This document shows positions 61,786-64,000 of a DNA stretch of 64,000 nucleotides, one piece after another (the stretch's first letter is position 1; every line of letters begins with the position of its first letter). Both the position numbers and the translations under genes were made by a program. Source of the stretch: Mesorhizobium sp. B2-7-2 (GTDB lineage Bacteria; Pseudomonadota; Alphaproteobacteria; Rhizobiales; Rhizobiaceae); contig NZ_VFTZ01000011.1 of assembly GCF_006440775.1 (NCBI RefSeq), positions 1 to 64,000 on the forward strand, in the 5' to 3' direction. The notes under the pieces are model-generated. The model did no database searches. It was not told the DNA's origin and saw only the letters and a program-made list of their open reading frames with translations.

Positions 61786-64000
61786 GCCGCCACCTCGCTT
61801 GCCTGGGCCTCGGCGATCAGGGCCGCGAGGTCGTCGTCGATGGAATTCCTGAGCGGATGCCAGAGACCGCGCCGACGCGCGGAGAGAAGCCGCTCGGCGA
61901 TGACCTTCGCCGCCGCCGGATTCTCGCGCAGCAGGAAGGCGCGCACGTCCGGGTCGCCAACATAGGCGTCGTGCACTGCCTCGATCAGCGCGCCGGGAAT
62001 CGCATGGGTGGTTTCGGCGAAGCCGACCAGACGGTCGACCGTTTCGGCGAATTCGGAGGCGCCGCGCGGGCCGTGGCGCATCTGACCGGCGATGAAGCGC
62101 GGGTTGACGGCGCGGGCGCGGACCACGCGCGATACCGCTTCTCCGACCGAACGCGGCTTTGGCTTCTTCGGGTCTGTCGTGTCGAGCACGATGACGTCGG
62201 CATTCCGGCCAAGTGCTGCAAGGGCAGCCGAAAAGCCGCCGATGAAGGCGACGTCGGCCGAGCCTTCGAGGATGTCGCGGCCCGGATCGTCGCCGGTGTG
62301 GACGAGGAGATCGGCTTCGGCGATCCGGCCTTCGAAAGCGCCGGGCGCGGAAATCGCCTGGCCCTCGGCGCCGCCATAGGCGTGCGAGGTGGCGTCGAGA
62401 TAGGCGCGGCCGATCTCTTCGCGCGCGCCCCATTCGCCGCGCGACAGCAAGTCCTCGACGCCGGCGCCATAAGATCCCGGCGAGGTGCCGAAAATGCGCG
62501 GGCTGATCTTCCCCTGAGCGCGCGTCGCCGCGGCGAGCGGGTTTTCCGTGTCGTCCTCGTCGCGGCTGGCGACCGCGTTGGCAGCGGCGTCGATCAACGC
62601 GATCTGGGTCGGAAACATGTCGCGGAACAGGCCGGAGATGCGCCAGGTGACGTCGACGCGCGGGCGGCCGAGCGTGGCCGGCGGCAGCACCTCGATACCG
62701 GTGACGCGGCCCGTCGCGGCATCCCATTGCGGCCGGCAGCCCATCAGCGCCAGGCCTTGCGCGATCTCTTCGCCGCCGGTGCGCAAGGAGGCGGAGCCCC
62801 AGAGGTCGATGACCAACGAGCGCGGCCAGTCGCCATGGCTTTGCATATAGCTGCGCACCACTTCCTCCGCTGCCGCCTGGCCGAGGTCATAGGCAGTCGG
62901 TGTCGGCATGGTGCGCGGATCGGAGGTGAAGAGGTTGCGGCCGGTGGGCAGCACGTCGGAGCGGCCGCGCGCCGGCGCACCGGCAGGTCCTGCCTTGACG
63001 TGACGGCCGTCGAGCGCGGCAAGCAGGGCTGCTTTTTCCGCGTCCGCGCTTTGCCGGCGCAGCGGATCGGCTTCGTCCTGCGGCGCGCGGCCATAGATAT
63101 GCAGCCCGTCCTTGACGGCGAAATCCTTGAGGTCGCAGAGCCAGGCGTCGATGCGGCGCAGCGCTTCGTCCGGAGCGTCTGTGCCGGCAACGCCGGCTTC
63201 GGACGCAAGGCCGGTCTTTTGCGCCGTCTCGACGATCAATTTGGCCAGACGGTCGCGGCGGCGGCGGTCGAGGCCGTCGGCCTGGGCATATTCGTCTACC
63301 AAGCGCTCCAGCTTCTGTTGCGCCTCGTCTAGGCCGGCGCCGGTCAGCGGCGGCGGTAGATGGCCGAGGGTGACCGCCGAGATGCGGCGCTTGGCCTGCG
63401 CCGCCTCGCCCGGATTGGAGACGATGAAGGGATAGATGACGGGCAGCGATCCGGTGACGATCTCGGGGAAGCAGGTTCCGGAGAGGGCCACCGTCTTGCC
63501 CGGCAGCCATTCCAGCGTGCCATGCGCGCCGACATGGATGATGGCATGCACGCCGAGCGATTTCTGCAGCCAGAGGCCGAAAGCGATCAGCTCGTGGCGT
63601 GGGGGCAGCGTCGGGTCGTGATAGTCGGCGCGGCGATCGGCGGAGCGGCCGCGGTCGGGGGCCAGCGCCACGGTGACGTTGCCGAAGGTCGCGGCGCGGA
63701 AGGGGAAGTGGTTGTAGGAACTGGCCTGCGAAGGTAGGCGTTCTGTCGCCCCCCTCTCTGTCCTGCCGGACATCTCCCCCTCAAGGGGGGAGATTATTCC
63801 TTCACCTCGGCTTTCGCCACCCACTTGGGTTGCAGGAAGGGCACCATCGATGGAACTGCCAATCTCCCCCCCTGAGGGGGAGATGTCCGGCAGGACAGAG
63901 AGGGGGGCCTCGCGCAGCCCTATCTCGTCACCCCATGCGGCCTTTACGGCATCGCGCGCTCCCTCGGGCAGATCTGCCGAAAGGGCGAGATAATCCATCA
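61782..64000 (-). CDS. cobN: Cobaltochelatase subunit CobN, C-terminal part (cut by window end)
   Basis: CobN is the large subunit that binds hydrogenobyrinate diamide and, with the AAA+ subunits CobS and CobT, inserts cobalt with ATP. About 738 residues of the C-terminal part lie here; the gene continues beyond the window. The core motifs IHVGAHGTLEWLPGKTVALS, LWGSASLRTGGEEIAQGL, and SSxx-type helical parts to the end (LWHPLRNSIDDDLAALIAEAQ) fit. Near the cut end a 161-bp palindromic element is translated in frame (63748-63908). It overlaps cobG by 4 bp, so the operon comes in from outside the window. Confidence 0.94.
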   Translation of the reverse strand, partial: MDYLALSADLPEGARDAVKAAWGDEIGLREAPLSVLPDISPSGGEIGSSIDGALPATQVGGESRGEGIISPLEGEMSGRTERGATERLPSQASSYNHFPFRAATFGNVTVALAPDRGRSADRRADYHDPTLPPRHELIAFGLWLQKSLGVHAIIHVGAHGTLEWLPGKTVALSGTCFPEIVTGSLPVIYPFIVSNPGEAAQAKRRISAVTLGHLPPPLTGAGLDEAQQKLERLVDEYAQADGLDRRRRDRLAKLIVETAQKTGLASEAGVAGTDAPDEALRRIDAWLCDLKDFAVKDGLHIYGRAPQDEADPLRRQSADAEKAALLAALDGRHVKAGPAGAPARGRSDVLPTGRNLFTSDPRTMPTPTAYDLGQAAAEEVVRSYMQSHGDWPRSLVIDLWGSASLRTGGEEIAQGLALMGCRPQWDAATGRVTGIEVLPPATLGRPRVDVTWRISGLFRDMFPTQIALIDAAANAVASRDEDDTENPLAAATRAQGKISPRIFGTSPGSYGAGVEDLLSRGEWGAREEIGRAYLDATSHAYGGAEGQAISAPGAFEGRIAEADLLVHTGDDPGRDILEGSADVAFIGGFSAALAALGRNADVIVLDTTDPKKPKPRSVGEAVSRVVRARAVNPRFIAGQMRHGPRGASEFAETVDRLVGFAETTHAIPGALIEAVHDAYVGDPDVRAFLLRENPAAAKVIAERLLSARRRGLWHPLRNSIDDDLAALIAEAQASEVAA
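63748..63908. repeat. 161-bp palindromic element inside cobN
   Basis: Arms 63748-63795 and 63861-63908 (48 bp each) are inverted repeats with one mismatch and a 65-bp centre. It is the sister of the cobG element: same length, same arm sequence with small changes, similar inner edges (GGCTTTCGCCA, GGAACTGCC), and same orientation. It reads VLPDISPSGGEIG and IISPLEGEMSGRTERGA in the CobN frame. Confidence 0.93.

Overview
The window is high-GC DNA (about 63% by eye) from an alphaproteobacterium of the order Hyphomicrobiales (Rhizobiales), most likely Mesorhizobium or a close relative. This rests on the gene order DUF4424-folA-hflK-hflC-DUF2065-degP / serB-miaA / ilvB-ilvN, the complete aerobic (cob) corrin pathway, a BA14K-type antigen, an HxlR/QorB pair, and many GCATGATC-type and CGCTTCCGGTGCTCAC-type short palindromic repeats of the kind common in rhizobial intergenic DNA. 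The species call is an inference from memory of such genomes. No phage, transposase, integrase or CRISPR array is visible; the window is ordinary chromosome with local decay.

Layout. 1-2.5 kb: orphan cobF with an odd iterated 8-bp repeat at its 3' end, then DUF4424-folA. 2.8-9.1 kb: membrane protein quality control (hflK, hflC, DUF2065, DegP/Q protease), then serB-GNAT and miaA. 9.2-18.5 kb: diguanylate cyclase, HerA-like ATPase, XRE-cupin regulator, a GNAT, and a LysR-tmpA-tmpB group whose residues fit trimethylaminoethylphosphonate breakdown to glycine betaine; then a flavin monooxygenase next to a truncated AcoR-like regulator. 18.6-22 kb: ilvB with a readable leader-peptide attenuator, ilvN, and a LysE exporter. 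22.4-27 kb: RND efflux pair. 27-29.2 kb: a wrecked nitrile hydratase locus (alpha/beta deletion fusion and a frameshifted accessory gene), then a Dda/RecD-like helicase. 29-34.6 kb: STAS-like protein, pdxJ, and two tandem kup K+ transporters with almost identical C-termini. 34.6-41.4 kb: redox and detoxification genes with local regulators (SDRs, HxlR, FAD monooxygenase, GST, Rieske, MarR, DUF1772, TetR), several with clear palindromic operators. 41.4-50.5 kb: ilvC with a duplicated 3' end, PilZ, BA14K, endonuclease/phosphatase, NUDIX, a MacA-MacB-type ABC exporter, PhzF and tRNA-Lys(CTT).

50.9-64 kb is the cobalamin cluster, nearly all on the minus strand with 4-bp stop/start overlaps: cobN (cut by the window end)-cobG-cobH-cobI-cobJ / cobK (plus strand) / cobL-cobE-cobM-cobA-cobB-cobS-cobT. 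With cobF at the far left, every enzyme from uroporphyrinogen III to hydrogenobyrinate a,c-diamide is present, plus the large cobaltochelatase subunit and the last two lower-loop assembly steps.

The most unusual signal is that three of these cobalamin proteins (CobE, CobG, CobN) carry palindromic repeat elements inside the reading frame. The elements in cobG and cobN are members of one 161-bp family with 48-bp arms, lie in the same orientation, and are translated in the same frame, which resembles the protein-coding palindromic elements known from Rickettsia. Other points worth attention are the ilvC 3' duplication, the nitrile hydratase deletion fusion, the triple MarR operator, the perfect inverted repeat straddling the XRE-cupin start codon, and divergent gene pairs whose 5' ends overlap (cobL/cobK, serB/miaA).
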